Part shown: piece after piece, positions 15,751-25,226 of the stretch
Position numbering within the stretch: the first letter of the stretch is position 1
Layout of the letters: each line of letters starts with the position of its first letter
NCBI RefSeq assembly: GCF_001983175.1
Contig: NZ_MNPW01000012.1
Span: forward strand, 62,001 to 126,000
Length of the DNA stretch: 64,000 nucleotides
Reading direction: 5' to 3'
DNA from: Pseudomonas cedrina subsp. cedrina
GTDB lineage: Bacteria; Pseudomonadota; Gammaproteobacteria; Pseudomonadales; Pseudomonadaceae
Translations under genes and position numbers: made by a program
The notes under the pieces: model-generated
Databases searched by the model: none
The model's input: only the letters and a program-made list of their open reading frames with translations
What the model was told of the DNA's origin: nothing

Positions 15751-17829
15751 TCAGCCGTTGATCATGATGTGCAGATTGCCGAGGCGATCCACGTGCACAC
15801 GGTTACCGGGATGCACCACCACGGTGGTACCGGCGTCTTCGACGATGGCCGGGCCGGAAAAGGACATCAGGGGTTCAAGCAGTTCGTAGTCGTAGAGGCG
15901 CGCTTCATGGATGCCTTCCTGGGCGTAGTCCACCCGCCGCAAGCCTTTACAGGCCTCGCTCACAGGGCGACCGGTAACCGGCAGCGCCTGGGGCTGCAAC
16001 TTGCCGATCCGGGCGACGGCGACCAAGTGAAAACCGATAATTTCCAGCGGGGCCTGCAATCGGTAGGTGTAGTGCTGCTCGTACACGCTGTGGAAGCGTT
16101 GTTCGATGGCTGCCCAATCCGCGTCAAGCCGCTCTGGAGGGGTGAGCGCCACCTCTACCGAGTGCTCCTGGTTCTGGTAGCGCAGCTTGCAATGCACCTG
16201 AAGCTCCACCTGCTCCGGAGGAATCGCTTCCGTGACGAATTGCTCGCGGGCGGTGCGCATCAGCTCCTCAAGAAACTGCTGGGCCTGCTCAAGATTGCCG
16301 TGGTCACCGGTTTCAACGAATCGATTGATAAACAGGTCACGGCGCAAGTCCGAGAGGGTCATGCCCCAGGCGGAAAACACCGCAGCGCTGCGTGGCACCA
16401 CAACCTTCTTGACACCCAGCTCCCGGGCCAGGGCCACCGCGTGCATCGCGCCCCCGCCGCCGAACGCCATCAAGGTGAGCTCCCGTGGATCGTGCCCACG
16501 GCTCAACGACACCAGCTTCAATGCATTGACCATATTGTCGTTGGCCAGACGCACGATGCCGCGTGCCACCTCATCCGTCGGCAGTTGCAGGCGCTGGCCC
16601 AGGTCATTGAGGCCCCGCGACACTGCCGGCAGATCAGCCACCACGTCGCCGCCGCAGAAGTAATCCGGGTTGATGCGCCCGAGCATCAAGTTGGCATCGG
16701 TCGTCGTGATTTGCGTCCCACCGTTGCCATACGCCGCAGGCCCCGGCATGGCGCCGGCGGACTGAGGGCCGACGTGCAACTTGTCGAAATCGTCAACCCA
16801 GGCGATGGAACCACCGCCGTTGCCGATCTCCACCAGATCGACCACGGGCACCATGATCGGGTATCCCGCGCTGGTGCGGTTACGTTCAATCCAGTAGTCG
16901 GTCTTGATCGTCACTTGGCCGTTGCGGATTAATGCGCATTTAGCGGTGGTCCCGCCAATATCCAGACCCAGCACGTTCGGCTCGTCGATCAGTCGTCCCA
17001 GTTCGGCCGCCGCCCAGAAGCCACTTGCCGGGCCGGATTCGACCATGGTGATCGGTATGTCCCTGGCGTGCTGCACACTGTCGACGCCGCAGTTGGACTG
17101 CATGATGTACAACGGGGCCTTGTAGCCACCTTCACGCAAACCGTTCGCCAAGTCGTCGAGGTAGCGTGCGGCAATGGGCTGTACATAGGCTGACAGCACG
17201 GTGGTGCTGGAACGTTCGTATTCGCGCCATTCACGGGTGATCTGGTGCGAGGCGACCACTGACACTTCTGGCCAGAGCTCGCGCACTTGCGCCAGAACCG
17301 CTTGCTCGTGGGCCGGGTTGGCGTAGGCGTGCAGCAGGCAGATGGCTATGGCTTCCACCTTATCCGCGCGGAAGGCGTCGAGTATCCCGGCGATCTGTGA
17401 GAGATCCAGAGGTTCGCGCTCCTGCCCGTTGGTGTGCAGGCGTCCACGCACCTCGCGCCGCAGATAGCGCGGTACAAACGGCGCGGGCTTGACCCATTTG
17501 AGATTGAAGTAGTCCGGACGATTGGCGCGGGCGATTTCCAGCACGTCCCGAAAGCCCTGGGTGGTGATCAACGCGGTTTTGACTCCCCGTCGTTCGGTTA
17601 ACGCATTGATGACCACCGTGGTGCCGTGGGCCATGAAATCCACGGTACCCAGGTCGACTCCGGCTTTGCGGATAACGTTAAGCACACCCTGTGCGAAGTT
17701 AGGCGGGGTGGTGTCGACCTTGGCGGTACGAATAGTCTGTTCACCGGTAACGGGGTCGTTTTCGAAGTACACGAGGTCGGTGAACGTACCGCCGACGTCG
17801 GTGGCCACACGCACTGTTTTACGGTCCAT
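15751..17829 (-). CDS. hyuA: Hydantoinase A/oxoprolinase family subunit
   Basis: 692 residues from ATG at 17829 (MDRKTVRVATDVGGTFTDLV); ATG at 17841 has its ribosome site directly abutting and is less likely. The N-terminal DVGGTFTDLVYF and the central LGLDIGGTTAKCALI are the two phosphate-binding loops of the actin-like ATPase fold. FMAHGTTVVINAL and LMAFGGGGAMHAVALARELG complete the HyuA pattern. It is the ATP-using subunit partnered with HyuB. It leads the operon, separated by 164 bases from the MalT-like regulator, a space that holds GGGTAG repeats. Confidence 0.9.
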   Translation of the reverse strand: MDRKTVRVATDVGGTFTDLVYFENDPVTGEQTIRTAKVDTTPPNFAQGVLNVIRKAGVDLGTVDFMAHGTTVVINALTERRGVKTALITTQGFRDVLEIARANRPDYFNLKWVKPAPFVPRYLRREVRGRLHTNGQEREPLDLSQIAGILDAFRADKVEAIAICLLHAYANPAHEQAVLAQVRELWPEVSVVASHQITREWREYERSSTTVLSAYVQPIAARYLDDLANGLREGGYKAPLYIMQSNCGVDSVQHARDIPITMVESGPASGFWAAAELGRLIDEPNVLGLDIGGTTAKCALIRNGQVTIKTDYWIERNRTSAGYPIMVPVVDLVEIGNGGGSIAWVDDFDKLHVGPQSAGAMPGPAAYGNGGTQITTTDANLMLGRINPDYFCGGDVVADLPAVSRGLNDLGQRLQLPTDEVARGIVRLANDNMVNALKLVSLSRGHDPRELTLMAFGGGGAMHAVALARELGVKKVVVPRSAAVFSAWGMTLSDLRRDLFINRFVETGDHGNLEQAQQFLEELMRTAREQFVTEAIPPEQVELQVHCKLRYQNQEHSVEVALTPPERLDADWAAIEQRFHSVYEQHYTYRLQAPLEIIGFHLVAVARIGKLQPQALPVTGRPVSEACKGLRRVDYAQEGIHEARLYDYELLEPLMSFSGPAIVEDAGTTVVVHPGNRVHVDRLGNLHIMING

Positions 17830-17937
17830 TCCCACGGGCATCTCCTGCTGGTCTTATGATTTATGAGCCAGCAGAGCGCCTCTGGCTGGTGTTGGAGATG
17901 CTAGGGCGCGCCGTTTGCCGACGGCTACACGCAGCGC

Positions 17938-17984
17938 GGGTAGGTCCGGGCGACATGGCGCGTGGGGACTACCCATGCGGGTAG
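17938..17984. promoter_or_regulatory. GGGTAG repeat cluster before hyuA
   Basis: GGGTAG occurs at 17938-17943 and 17979-17984, and its inverse CTACCC at 17969-17974, the last two forming a palindrome with a 4-base centre. The adjacent GGGGGATGA (17984-17992) resembles the MalT-box core. The cluster sits between the regulator stop and hyuA start, so it may be the operator for the MalT-like activator or a terminator of that gene. Confidence 0.35.
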
Positions 17985-17993
17985 GGGGATGAC

Positions 17994-20621
17994 TCAGTGC
18001 GAGGGAGTGACAACACCCAGGCGCAATGCAGCCGCCATCGCCGCCGTTCGGTTCTCCACGCCTAACTTGGCAAATATGTGCTTGAGGTGAAATTTCACGG
18101 TGTTCTCGGAAATATCCATGCCTTGGGCGATCGTCTTGTTCGATTGGCCTTGGGCAAGCAACGACAGGATTTGCGTTTCTTTGGCGCTGAACGGCATGCG
18201 TGGGCGAACGGGGTGGGCCCGCCATCCGCGTAATCGGGTAATGACGGGCGCCAGGCAAATGGGCGAATCGACGCAGGCTTCCAACGCAGGCAGCAAGCAG
18301 GGCCCGGCCTCCAGCAACAGGCCGGGTAATAGCGGCTCCGGGATCGATGCGAGCGTGGTGTTCTGCTCAAGCGGATGCCCTTTGCCGTAGGCTGCCAGAC
18401 TCAGCACCTGCAAGCGCCAGGCTGGCAGCTGCAAACCGCGCTGCTGCAGGGCACAAGCGCCCTGTGCAAGTCGATTGAGGGCAGCACCCGAGGCGCCCGA
18501 GGCGAACTGCAGCCTGGCCAATGCGAGCATCGATGCTTCCTGGTTGCGCCAATCCTTGGGATCGTCCGCCGCCTTTTCCAGGTGCGCAGCGAACGCTTCC
18601 CGGCGTGCCTGGGGCAGGAATCCGGCTTGCACCAACAGGTCGACACGCCAGGCGCTGACCAGTTGCGCCAGCCTTTGCCACTTACGCGCGTCAGCGAGCT
18701 GTGCAGCATGCTCCAGTTCGAGCAACGCCGGTTGCATCCCCTGGGTTCGCAGCACCGTGCGCCACGCCACTTCGGCAGTGGCCGCCGCGATATCCAGCCA
18801 ACCGTCTGTGTGGCTAAGCGAGGCCCAGCCGTCACGAAACCAAGGCATCACTTCGACCCAGGCGCCTTGCCAATACAAGTGCCGGGCCTTGAGGCACCCC
18901 ACCAGGGCCCGCACTGAACTCTCATTGCCGAATTGGTCGACGGCAACGGTCAATGCATTTTCGACCACCTGCGCGGATGCACGAACGTCACCCGCCAACG
19001 CCAGCACTTGTGCCTCATGGATCCGGCAATAGTGCTCGCCGCGTGGGCTGGCCATCAGGCGCATCTTGATGTGCGCCGAACGAATGATCTGCAGCGCCAA
19101 CGCCGGTTGCCCCTGGTTCAGCGCCTGCAGCGCATACACACACTCCAGCGTGCCGGCGGCCAGCAAGTCATCATCTGGTACGCCATCGTAGCGGGGCAGG
19201 TCAAAGCGATCCACATAGGCGCAGGCGAGGGTCCGGACGACATGAAAGTCTGCCGCAAGGCGTCGATCCTGTTGAATGTGGCCCTGCACCAGGTCGAGTA
19301 ACTGGCCGGCAAGCGCATGCTCGCCCAGCTTGGCGTGCAAGTACGCCTGGAGCAGCAGAAGCTCCGGCTCGGCAGCCAGGGTGTGCTCGTCGAACTGTTG
19401 CAGCAGGCTTTGGGCGTAACGGATGCCGTTGTAGAGCACCACTTTCCAGCTGCCGGCGCGTACCACCAGGCTCACCGCCAAGCGCTTGTCACGGGCGCGC
19501 AGCGCATAGGTGATCGCCTGAATCCAATCCTTCTCTTCAGCCAGCCAATGGGCTGCCGCATAGTGAATGTCCCTGGCGGCGCTGGCATCAATGCTCTGCT
19601 TGAGAAAGTCCTGCAGCAACCGGTGATAGCGAAACCACTGACGGCCGGCATCCAGCGGCACCAGCAAGGCATCGAGGTGGGCCAGTTGCATCAACAACCG
19701 TGCGCTGTCGTGGCGGCCACGCACCGCATCAGCCAATTCGGCATTGAAGCGTTCCAGCAGGGCCATGTCGCGCAAAAAAGCCTGGCACTCGGCCGGCAGA
19801 CGCCGCACCACTTGCCCCGTCAGGTAGTCGGCGATATCGGTGACGCGGCCCGAGAACGCAGTGAGTTCGCGCAGCGACGGATTGCAGTTGGCCCGCCACA
19901 GGCGTGCCAACTGCACGGCTACTGGCCAACCCTCGGTTTTTTCATACAGATGAGCGAGCTCGACGGGCGGTATATCGGGGCCCAATATCGCTGCGGTTTG
20001 CGCCTGGGTTAGCATCAAGGCGTTTGCCGACACCTCATGCACCCAGCCATTGGCCTTCCACTGCGCGAGCGGCCAGTCAGGGCGGATGCGCGTAGCGACT
20101 ACCCATTCCAGCCAGGGTGCAGCCTGCTCAAGCAGCGCCTGTACCAGGGTGTCGAGTTCAGGGTTGGCCGCCGCGTGGTAGTCATCAAGGAACAGCGTGA
20201 CTTGCCTGTTTTCCCTGGCAAGCGCATGGAGCAGGGCAGTGATCGTGCGTTGCGGTTGGGCATCCAGCGACTGGTCGTGGGCAAGCCGGGGCAGGTGCCC
20301 GAGATCCAGTCCCGCACGGTCGAGCGTCAGGATCAGATAGGACAGGAAACGATGGGGGTCACTGTCGGCCTCGTCCAATGACAGCCAGGCAACGACGTCG
20401 GGCGTAGTTGCCGACAAGAGCGCTTGGCGCCACTGCATCAGCAACGTCGTCTTGCCGTATCCGGCGGGTGCGACCACCAGAATCAGTGGACCTTTGATTC
20501 GTGCATGAAAAGCATCCAGCAGCGATGTGCGGGGCAAAGATGCCAGTGATGTCAGCGGTGGCGTCAGTTTGCCAACCCAGCACCACGCGCTGGCTGTGGC
20601 GGTAGTAAGTTGTTTTCTCAT
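17994..20621 (-). CDS. MalT-like LuxR family transcriptional activator (LAL)
   Basis: 875 residues from ATG at 20621 (MRKQLTTATASA); an upstream in-frame TTG at 20690 is less likely. The N-terminal STAND ATPase domain has the P-loop APAGYGKTTLL at about residues 69-80 and the Walker B-like TLFLDDYH; a helical repeat middle follows; the last 65 residues are the LuxR helix-turn-helix (KETQILSLLAQGQSNKTIAQ, SENTVKFHLKHIF). These proteins are inducer-activated, ATP-binding activators. It lies directly upstream of and in line with hyuA, so it probably senses the operon's substrate. Confidence 0.87.
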   Translation of the reverse strand: MRKQLTTATASAWCWVGKLTPPLTSLASLPRTSLLDAFHARIKGPLILVVAPAGYGKTTLLMQWRQALLSATTPDVVAWLSLDEADSDPHRFLSYLILTLDRAGLDLGHLPRLAHDQSLDAQPQRTITALLHALARENRQVTLFLDDYHAAANPELDTLVQALLEQAAPWLEWVVATRIRPDWPLAQWKANGWVHEVSANALMLTQAQTAAILGPDIPPVELAHLYEKTEGWPVAVQLARLWRANCNPSLRELTAFSGRVTDIADYLTGQVVRRLPAECQAFLRDMALLERFNAELADAVRGRHDSARLLMQLAHLDALLVPLDAGRQWFRYHRLLQDFLKQSIDASAARDIHYAAAHWLAEEKDWIQAITYALRARDKRLAVSLVVRAGSWKVVLYNGIRYAQSLLQQFDEHTLAAEPELLLLQAYLHAKLGEHALAGQLLDLVQGHIQQDRRLAADFHVVRTLACAYVDRFDLPRYDGVPDDDLLAAGTLECVYALQALNQGQPALALQIIRSAHIKMRLMASPRGEHYCRIHEAQVLALAGDVRASAQVVENALTVAVDQFGNESSVRALVGCLKARHLYWQGAWVEVMPWFRDGWASLSHTDGWLDIAAATAEVAWRTVLRTQGMQPALLELEHAAQLADARKWQRLAQLVSAWRVDLLVQAGFLPQARREAFAAHLEKAADDPKDWRNQEASMLALARLQFASGASGAALNRLAQGACALQQRGLQLPAWRLQVLSLAAYGKGHPLEQNTTLASIPEPLLPGLLLEAGPCLLPALEACVDSPICLAPVITRLRGWRAHPVRPRMPFSAKETQILSLLAQGQSNKTIAQGMDISENTVKFHLKHIFAKLGVENRTAAMAAALRLGVVTPSH

Positions 20622-20876
20622 CGAAGCGGTCTCGTGCGGGAGGGGCCGCTTCTGATTTAACTGCTGCGCTTTCCAGCGAGGCGCGCGCAATCGTCACGTG
20701 ATGTTTAATGCAGGCAAGCTTGCGGATCAGTCCGTTGGACGTATGCACGAACAGTACGCCGCGGCTTGTCTGCAAGCCCCATTCCAGAGACGTCGAATAA
20801 AGCTAGAGAGCCGGTCCTACATGCTTTGTCGGACGCTTCTGATTTTTCGCGCTCGGTAAAAAATCGATTCAGAATG

Positions 20877-20924
20877 TCGTATTTCGGCTATCGCCTCTCC
20901 AAGGAAAAGCGGTTGGTGAAGTAA
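20877..20924 (+). pseudogene. Relic of a GlxA/AraC regulator C-terminus
   Basis: The 15 codons read SYFGYRLSKEKRLVK then stop, differing in one residue from the end of the regulator at 7778-8785 (SYFGYRPSKEKRLVK). Nothing of the rest of the gene is present upstream, so it is a remnant from duplication or recombination. It lies 34 bases before the ADP-ribosylglycohydrolase start. The remainder of the 337-base gap 20622-20958 shows nothing recognisable. Confidence 0.7.
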
Positions 20925-20958
20925 CATTCCGACTGCTCACTTTTTCAAGGAAGCCCCC

Positions 20959-21876
20959 ATGTCGCTCACGCTGTTGGATCGTTATCGCGGTAGCCTGCTG
21001 GGCCTGGCGTGTGGCGATGCGGTAGGCACCACCGTCGAATTCATGCCGCGCGGCAGCTTCACGCCGGTGACCGATATGGTCGGAGGAGGGCCGTTCAGCC
21101 TGAAACCCGGCCAATGGACGGATGACACGTCGATGGCGCTGTGCCTGGCCGAAAGCCTGATACGTAAAGGTGGGTTTGATGCCGCCGACCAGATGGGACG
21201 CTATCTGAACTGGTGGAAGTGGGGCTACTTGAGCTCCACCGGGGAGTGCTTTGATATCGGCATGACCGTACGCACGGCGCTGGCGGAGTTTGAGGCGCAC
21301 GGTGATCCGTTTGCAGGTTCAACGCAGCCTTTTTCCGCCGGCAATGGTTCGATGATGCGTCTGGCGCCGGTCGTGCTGTTTTACTTTGCAGATCTTCAAC
21401 GGGTCGACGATTTTTCCCGTCAGAGTTCCCGTACCACCCACGGCGCCCAAGAAGCAATCGAGTGCTGCGTCGTGCTGGCGCGGGCAATCGGCAACGCCTT
21501 GAAGGGGGCGACCAAGGAGCAACTGTTGAAGGTCTCATGCGCCGGCCTGACTGCCCCCAAAGTCGTGGCGATAGCCCAGGGGGAGTATTGCGATAAACCC
21601 CGCACGGACATCACGGGCAGCGGCTACGCCGTGGCGTCGCTGGAGGCCGCGCTGTGGTGCGTGCAGCACACAGACAGCTTCGCCGACGCCGTCTTGACGG
21701 CCGCTAACCTGGGCGATGACGCGGACACCACGGGGGCCATCGTTGGCCAATTGGCCGGTGCGCATTATGGTGTGCAAGGTATTCCCGCGGGTTGGCTGGA
21801 AAAGCTGTGCATGGGCGATGACATAGAAGCAATGGCCGATGCACTGTTCAATGCCGCCGCCCAACACCCCGAATAA
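20959..21876 (+). CDS. ADP-ribosylglycohydrolase family protein (DraG-like)
   Basis: 305 residues from ATG at 20959, with AAGGA about 10 bases upstream. The magnesium-site motifs are intact: GQWTDDTSM at about 51-59 and LGDDADTTGAIVGQ at about 252-265. The fold is all-helical. The family removes ADP-ribose from proteins or small molecules. No ADP-ribosyltransferase gene is adjacent, so the substrate is open; no nif genes are nearby that would imply nitrogenase control. Convergent with the hydroxyproline catabolism genes, whose stop is 17 bases away. Confidence 0.9.
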   Translation: MSLTLLDRYRGSLLGLACGDAVGTTVEFMPRGSFTPVTDMVGGGPFSLKPGQWTDDTSMALCLAESLIRKGGFDAADQMGRYLNWWKWGYLSSTGECFDIGMTVRTALAEFEAHGDPFAGSTQPFSAGNGSMMRLAPVVLFYFADLQRVDDFSRQSSRTTHGAQEAIECCVVLARAIGNALKGATKEQLLKVSCAGLTAPKVVAIAQGEYCDKPRTDITGSGYAVASLEAALWCVQHTDSFADAVLTAANLGDDADTTGAIVGQLAGAHYGVQGIPAGWLEKLCMGDDIEAMADALFNAAAQHPE

Positions 21877-21893
21877 ACAACGGTCCGGTTTTA

Positions 21894-23126
21894 TCAGAAC
21901 CGATCCAGGCGATATGGCATGAGCGCCTGGCCGCCATTCGCCAACTCCCCGACCCACTCCGCCGTCACCGCCGCCTGCGTCAACCCCAGGTGCTGGTGCC
22001 CGAACGCAAGCAGCACCTTGTCGTCACACACCCGGTCAATCACCGGCAACGAATCCGGCAATGACGGCCGGAACCCCATCCAGGGTGTTGCCCCTTGGGC
22101 GCTAAGGTTCTCGCGAAACAGCCCCTGGCTCAACCGGTGTAACTGCCAGGCGCGCTGCATGTTCGCTGGGCGCGCAAGGCCTGCGAATTCCACCGTGCCG
22201 GCCAGGCGCAGGCCGTCGGTCATGGGGGTCATGATGAATTTTCGTTCCAGGGAGGTGACGGCAAACGGCAGGCGATGAGATTCGCGGGGCAGCATGAGGT
22301 GGTAGCCGCGCTCGGTGTCCAAGGGCACCGTTTTGCCGGTCAGTGCGGCAGTGAGCTTGGCCGAGTGGGCACCGCAGGCAATCAGCACCTGGCGTGCGCT
22401 CAACGGGCCCTGGTCGGTGACGAGCGACACGCCGTGTTCCCCCACGCGACCCTCCAGCACATGGCGCTTGAGAAATTGCACGCCACTGGCCTCGGCTGCC
22501 CGGACCAGTTCGCGTACCACATGGTAAGGGTCGAGGAAGTGACCGGTGCCAGGGAAAAACAGCCCGCCCTGGAGGTTGTCGCTCAACTGCGGTGCTGCCT
22601 TGCGTATGGCATCGCCGGACCAGAACGCCACGGGCACCTGCTGCTGTTGCATGCGTTGTTGCAAGGCCTCCAGGGCTGGCCGTGACTGCGCCCGCTCATA
22701 CACCAGCAGCGAGCCATCCTCACGCAACAAGTCGGCGCGGCCGATGCTGTGCAACAGGCGTTGCCATGCGCCCAGGCTGCCTTCATTGAGCGCGCGCAGC
22801 CCCACGACCGTGCGCCGGTAGTTCGCCGGGCGCAGGTTCATGAGCAGGCGCAGGAACCACGGCAGTGCGCGCGGCAGGTATCGCCAGTCCAGGCGCAGCG
22901 GGCCCATGGGGTCGAGCAGCATGCGGGGCAAGCGCTTGAGGATCGACAGGTCGGCAATCGGGAACACCTGCTCGGTCGCCAGATGCCCCGCGTTGCCATA
23001 GGACGCACCCATGCCGGGTTCCTGCAGGTCGAGCACCACCACCTGCCGGCCCTGGCGCGCCAGTTGCAACGCGCAGGCCACGCCAATAATGCCGGCGCCC
23101 ACCACGACGATATCGCGCTCGGCCAC
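21894..23126 (-). CDS. FAD-dependent D-amino-acid dehydrogenase, likely D-hydroxyproline dehydrogenase
   Basis: 410 residues from GTG at 23126, 3 bases after the stop of the upstream gene. The N-terminal dinucleotide fold IVVVGAGIIGVACALQLARQG and AGHLATEQVFP match the DadA branch of FAD oxidoreductases. The later GYHLMLP and PVIDRVCDDKVLLAFGHQHLG are typical of this branch. In this operon with the hydroxyproline epimerase and pyrroline deaminase it most likely oxidises cis-4-hydroxy-D-proline at the membrane. A general D-amino-acid dehydrogenase is the alternative. Confidence 0.82.
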   Translation of the reverse strand: MAERDIVVVGAGIIGVACALQLARQGRQVVVLDLQEPGMGASYGNAGHLATEQVFPIADLSILKRLPRMLLDPMGPLRLDWRYLPRALPWFLRLLMNLRPANYRRTVVGLRALNEGSLGAWQRLLHSIGRADLLREDGSLLVYERAQSRPALEALQQRMQQQQVPVAFWSGDAIRKAAPQLSDNLQGGLFFPGTGHFLDPYHVVRELVRAAEASGVQFLKRHVLEGRVGEHGVSLVTDQGPLSARQVLIACGAHSAKLTAALTGKTVPLDTERGYHLMLPRESHRLPFAVTSLERKFIMTPMTDGLRLAGTVEFAGLARPANMQRAWQLHRLSQGLFRENLSAQGATPWMGFRPSLPDSLPVIDRVCDDKVLLAFGHQHLGLTQAAVTAEWVGELANGGQALMPYRLDRF

Positions 23127-23129
23127 GGC

Positions 23130-24086
23130 CTAGGCTTCTGCGTGGTTAGTGTGTTGCGCCGACCAGTCGGCGTACCACTGGCGAAACAGCGCGTACTGGC
23201 TCTGGGCGTAGCGGCGCTGGGCCTCGCTGAGCACGTCGGTTTCGTTGAAGTGCACGCTGTAGCCCTGGTCGCCGTTAAGCTCCATCAGGTACTTGTAATA
23301 CAGCACCAGATCGCAGCCTTCATCGAATGACGACAGCACGGCCAGCGCGGCCTCCAGTTCACGGGCCTGGCGCCGGGCCTGGACATCGCCCTTGGCGGCT
23401 TGCTTGCTCAACGCCACCAGTTGCAGGACTTCCCGGGGCAGTGCGTTGCCGACACCGGTGATAGCCCCCGTGGCGTTGCAATTGACGAAACCGTGCACCA
23501 CCTGGGTGTCGACGCCGACCATCAGGGTGACGCTGTCGTCCTGGGAGGTGATGTGTTCCGCTGCGTAGCGCAGGTCCGCAGCACCGCCGAACTCCTTGAA
23601 GCCAACGAGGTTCGGGTGTTCGCGGCGCAGCTCAAAGAACAGGTCGGCGCGGGTGGCGAAGCCGTAGTAGGGGCTGTTGTAGATCACCGCCGGCAGGTTC
23701 GGCGCGGCCTTGAGGATCGCCGAAAAGTGGGCCTTTTGCGCAGTGGCGGATGCGCCACGGGACAGCACGCGCGGAATCACCATCAAACCGCTGGCGCCCA
23801 CCTTGGCGGCGTGGGCTGCATGGGCAATCGCTTCGCGGCTGTTGACCGCCCCCGTACCGACGATGGTCGGCACACCGGCCGCTACCAGGCGCGCGACACC
23901 TTCCTGGCGCTCGGCTTCAGTCAGCAACGGCCAGTCGCCCATGGAGCCGCAATACACCACGGCGCTCATGCCGATATCGACTAACTCGCGACCCTTGGCG
24001 ACCAGTGCGTCGAAGTCCGGCTTGCGATCAAGGGTGCACGGCGTCATCAGGGCGGGGATGCAGCCGGTGAAAATGTTGTTGTTCAT
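23130..24086 (-). CDS. Dihydrodipicolinate synthase family, likely pyrroline-4-hydroxy-2-carboxylate deaminase
   Basis: 318 residues from ATG at 24086, with GAGGAG 9 bases upstream; the longer open frame upstream is not needed. TIM-barrel aldolase family: GCIPALMTPC at the start, VYCGSMGDWPLLTEAER, and VIYNSPYYGF with the catalytic Tyr, followed by VGFKEFGG with the Schiff-base Lys. The active-site GSMG replaces the GTTG of true DapA. By context it deaminates the pyrroline product of D-hydroxyproline oxidation to 2-oxoglutarate semialdehyde. Confidence 0.82.
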   Translation of the reverse strand: MNNNIFTGCIPALMTPCTLDRKPDFDALVAKGRELVDIGMSAVVYCGSMGDWPLLTEAERQEGVARLVAAGVPTIVGTGAVNSREAIAHAAHAAKVGASGLMVIPRVLSRGASATAQKAHFSAILKAAPNLPAVIYNSPYYGFATRADLFFELRREHPNLVGFKEFGGAADLRYAAEHITSQDDSVTLMVGVDTQVVHGFVNCNATGAITGVGNALPREVLQLVALSKQAAKGDVQARRQARELEAALAVLSSFDEGCDLVLYYKYLMELNGDQGYSVHFNETDVLSEAQRRYAQSQYALFRQWYADWSAQHTNHAEA

Positions 24087-24103
24087 TGTCGTTACTCCTC
24101 GAG

Positions 24104-25051
24104 TCAGTTCAGCAGGGCCGGGGCGCCAATGCCCCAGGCGAAAGGGTCGCGTTCGTCGATCAGCAAGGTGCTGTCGGCGGTCATGTAGGCGCTGCCGGTG
24201 ATGAACGGCCGTATGCGCTCGCCGTCCCATTCATAACGGCCGGTGAACTGGCTGCCGGTGATGCTGGCCTGGACCCAGGTTGCGCCGGGCGCCAGTTTTC
24301 CATCGGCCGCCAGGCAGGCCAGCTTGGCGCTGGTGCCGGTGCCACAGGGCGAGCGGTCGTAGGCCTTGCCGGGGCACATCACGAAGTTGCGGCTGTCGGC
24401 CAGGTCGTCGTCGGCGAACAGTTCGATATGGTCGATCAGCGCGCCGTCTTCACCGTGGATGCCTTGGGCTTCGAGGGCCCGGAGCATGGCCCAGGTGTAT
24501 TCGGTCAGGGCGTCGACGTTGTCCATCTGTAAGACCTGGCCGTGCTCCGACACCAGGAAAAACCAGTTGCCGCCCCAGGCGATGTCGCCGTGGACCACGC
24601 CATGGCCCGGCACATCTACCTGCACCTGTTGGCGAAAACGGTAGGCAGGCACATTGCGCAAGGTCACGCTGGCGTCTTCGTGCAGCGTCGCCGCCACCGG
24701 GCCGACGGGCGTGTCGATGGTGTGCACGCCGGGCTGGATGAGACCCAAGTAGTGCAAGGACGCCACCAGGCCAATGGTGCCGTGACCGCACATGCCGAGG
24801 TAGCCGGCGTTGTTGAAGAAAATCACGCCGCACACCGCGCCGGGGGTGACAGGCTCGCAGTACAGCGCGCCAACCAGCACGTCATTGCCGCGCGGTTCCA
24901 GCAGGCAGGCGCGGCGCCAGGGGTCGTGCTCGCTGCGCAGGTTCGCCAGCCGCTCGGCAAGGGTGGCGCCGTGCAGGGCCGGAAAGCCGGTCATCACCAG
25001 GCGCGTCGGTTCGCCGCCGGTGTGGGAGTCGATCACGTGCAGCCGTTTCAT
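24104..25051 (-). CDS. lhpA: 4-hydroxyproline 2-epimerase
   Basis: 315 residues from ATG at 25051; the upstream extension lacks coding character. Proline racemase fold with both catalytic Cys: MCGHGT with Cys88 and RSPCGTGTSA with Cys236. DSHTGGEPTRLVMTGFP at the N-terminus is diagnostic of the family. It converts trans-4-hydroxy-L-proline to cis-4-hydroxy-D-proline, the first step of the pathway that the next two genes continue. Divergent from the AraC regulator; CTCAC-TT-GTGAG (25058-25069) sits just upstream of the start and may be a regulatory palindrome. Confidence 0.9.
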   Translation of the reverse strand: MKRLHVIDSHTGGEPTRLVMTGFPALHGATLAERLANLRSEHDPWRRACLLEPRGNDVLVGALYCEPVTPGAVCGVIFFNNAGYLGMCGHGTIGLVASLHYLGLIQPGVHTIDTPVGPVAATLHEDASVTLRNVPAYRFRQQVQVDVPGHGVVHGDIAWGGNWFFLVSEHGQVLQMDNVDALTEYTWAMLRALEAQGIHGEDGALIDHIELFADDDLADSRNFVMCPGKAYDRSPCGTGTSAKLACLAADGKLAPGATWVQASITGSQFTGRYEWDGERIRPFITGSAYMTADSTLLIDERDPFAWGIGAPALLN

Positions 25052-25226
25052 AAGACGCTCACTTGTGAGTGATTGGATAGGCCTAGAGTGAGCCCATGGA
25101 GGGCGGCGCGATTGATGTTTTTTGCGTGTATCGATGACGAAATCAGCACAGTTTTCATTGCTCGACAGTGCTCTGGGCATCGGGCAATCTGCTAGGCGTC
25201 AAGGCCATCCGTGGGAATCGACCGTC

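Noticed and set aside
17854..18258. 134-codon minus-strand frame
   Set aside because: Overlaps the end of the MalT-like regulator in another frame; basic and Pro-rich shadow composition with no start signal.
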